64,000 bases of DNA from Desertivirga xinjiangensis. Lineage in GTDB: Bacteria; Bacteroidota; Bacteroidia; Sphingobacteriales; Sphingobacteriaceae. The position numbers were made by a program, and so were the translations under genes. Below the pieces are notes generated by a model. The model was not told the origin of the DNA and did not search any database. It was given only the letters and a program-made list of their open reading frames with translations. Positions 63,094-64,000 of the stretch are shown one piece after another. Where the stretch lies: NCBI RefSeq assembly GCF_024436435.1, contig NZ_JAFMZP010000012.1, positions 62,001 to 126,000 on the forward strand, written 5' to 3'. Position 1 is the stretch's first letter; each line of letters begins with the position of its first letter.

Positions 63094-64000
63094 TTTAATT
63101 CTTTCAAAAGTAATTCTCTCAATTGTTTCGGTTCAAGTCCCTTTGCAATAATCTTCCCAGCCGCGGAGATCAAGTAGGTTTGGGGAATCGCTCTTATTCC
63201 ATACAGCTTTGCAACTTCATTTTCCCAGTGTTTCAGATCAGAGACATGGTTCCACGTTAGATTGTCTTTTTCTATGGCCTCGGTCCAACGGCTCCTGCCA
63301 TCCTTCTCATCCAGAGACACTCCTAAAATAGTAAAGTTTTTGTCTTTGAAGTCTTGATAAATGCTTACAAGTTTTGGGTTCTGCTCTCTGCAAGGTCCGC
63401 ACCAGGAAGCCCAAAAGTCAATTAAAACGTACTTTCCTTTAAAGTCTGACAGCTTAATCGGCTTTCCGGAAACATTATTTTGTGTAAAGTCCGGAGCGTA
63501 GGCTCCAGGGAGAAGTTCTTCCTTGACCTTCCAATACCTTTTCATATTTGCAGCCAGGGCTGTATTGCGAACCTCTACTGACAAAGATTTAAAAAGAGGT
63601 TCAATAATGGAAAGCTTCGGGGAGGGGCCTGCATACTCTTCCATTGCAAATAGGGATACATAACTTTGCGGGTTCTTTAAAATGAAGTCCTTATGCAATC
63701 GGTTTTTTTCCCCATTCAAACTATCCGAAATGACTTTCCATTTCCATTTTTCTGTTTCCGATTTCGATTCCTTTTGACGCCTGGCGACTTTCATTATATT
63801 CTCCTTTAAATCAGTGAAGATCTCCTCATATTTTATGTAGTCTTTGTTGATTGAGGACGAGATTATCTCAGCTTTGTTTAAAGAAACAGGCACATTAAGC
63901 TCAAGGTAACCTGCATGAAGAAAAAGTTTAAAAGTTTTCACCTGAACAGGGCTTTTTCTGAGAATTTCTCCGAGACCTGCACTTGTCGAATCAGCAACTA
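63090..64000 (-). CDS. TlpA-like thioredoxin-fold protein, 5' end outside the window
   Basis: The frame is open to the right edge (codons VADSTSAGLGEILRKSPVQ precede a GTG at 63941), so the start and any signal peptide are missing. The N-terminal visible part resembles the DUF4369-type beta domain common before TlpA domains in Bacteroidota. From about residue 165 of the visible chain the thioredoxin domain runs APDFTQNNVSGKPIKLSDF, then YVLIDFWASWCGPCREQNP with the CGPC redox pair, and ends IRAIPQTYLISAAGKIIAKG. It probably reduces disulfides in the periplasm. The end overlaps the response regulator start by 4 bp. Confidence 0.88.
   Translation of the reverse strand, partial: VADSTSAGLGEILRKSPVQVKTFKLFLHAGYLELNVPVSLNKAEIISSSINKDYIKYEEIFTDLKENIMKVARRQKESKSETEKWKWKVISDSLNGEKNRLHKDFILKNPQSYVSLFAMEEYAGPSPKLSIIEPLFKSLSVEVRNTALAANMKRYWKVKEELLPGAYAPDFTQNNVSGKPIKLSDFKGKYVLIDFWASWCGPCREQNPKLVSIYQDFKDKNFTILGVSLDEKDGRSRWTEAIEKDNLTWNHVSDLKHWENEVAKLYGIRAIPQTYLISAAGKIIAKGLEPKQLRELLLKELK

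Noticed and set aside
63120-63150. GGTTCAAGTCC, a tRNA T-loop-like string
   Set aside because: It lies inside the TlpA-like coding region, and no acceptor stem or anticodon arm surrounds it.
1-64000. CRISPR arrays, prophage, transposase genes, tRNA or rRNA genes
   Set aside because: I looked for regularly spaced repeats, integrase or transposase motifs and RNA gene signatures on both strands and found none I could support.

Overview
The window looks like chromosome of a Bacteroidota member, most likely Sphingobacteriaceae (Pedobacter/Mucilaginibacter type). The signs are a SusC/SusD pair, a type IX secretion substrate with PorP/SprF and OmpA partners, DUF5107-TPR and DUF3857 proteins, LytTR and HxlR regulators, and promoter boxes of the TTTG / TAnnTTTG kind. 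I see no rRNA, tRNA, CRISPR array or intact insertion sequence. The taxon is inferred from gene content only.

Region 1 (1-11.9 kb) is an exopolysaccharide locus in two converging halves. On the plus strand are an edge-cut protein, a Wzx-type flippase and a GT11 fucosyltransferase. On the minus strand, read from 11859 down, are a half-size TolC-like protein, a Wzc-like chain-length/ATPase protein, a membrane GT2, an overlooked 43-residue membrane microprotein, an O-antigen-ligase/polymerase-type protein, a hexapeptide acyltransferase and two GT4-type glycosyltransferases. Palindromic repeats lie between the converging halves.

Region 2 (12.4-26 kb) starts with a type IX secretion trio: a lectin-like adhesin with a type B sorting domain, PorP/SprF, and TPR-PD40-OmpA. 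It then holds a double PRC-barrel protein, a complete bacteriophytochrome kinase, two small proteins, a TerC-family protein and a DUF3857/transglutaminase pseudogene carrying three separate lesions.

Region 3 (26.1-52.2 kb) is a large polysaccharide utilisation locus: GH95, GH36, SusC, SusD, two related surface lipoproteins, a clan GH-D alpha-galactosidase-like enzyme, aldose 1-epimerase, an AraC regulator, an MFS sugar porter, a giant DUF5107-TPR protein, a GH2 enzyme carrying a discoidin domain, and a DUF1080 protein. The enzymes suggest a glycan with alpha-galactose and alpha-L-fucose or L-galactose branches. The best discovery is a direct-repeat operator, (T/C)(G/A)TCCAT-N14-(T/C)(G/A)TCCAT with exactly 21-bp spacing, upstream of three transcription units (GH95-GH36, susCD and the MFS operon). 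It is the natural candidate site for the AraC regulator encoded inside the locus.

Region 4 (52.3-64 kb) holds a copper-storage-like four-helix protein, a DUF2254 membrane protein and a stretch rich in decaying genes: a thioredoxin-reductase-like remnant, an F420-type NADP oxidoreductase remnant, a frameshifted nitroreductase and a frameshifted HxlR regulator. The last three flank an operon of two LLM flavin monooxygenases and an MDR reductase. The window ends with a LytTR response regulator overlapping a TlpA-like thioredoxin protein that runs off the edge.
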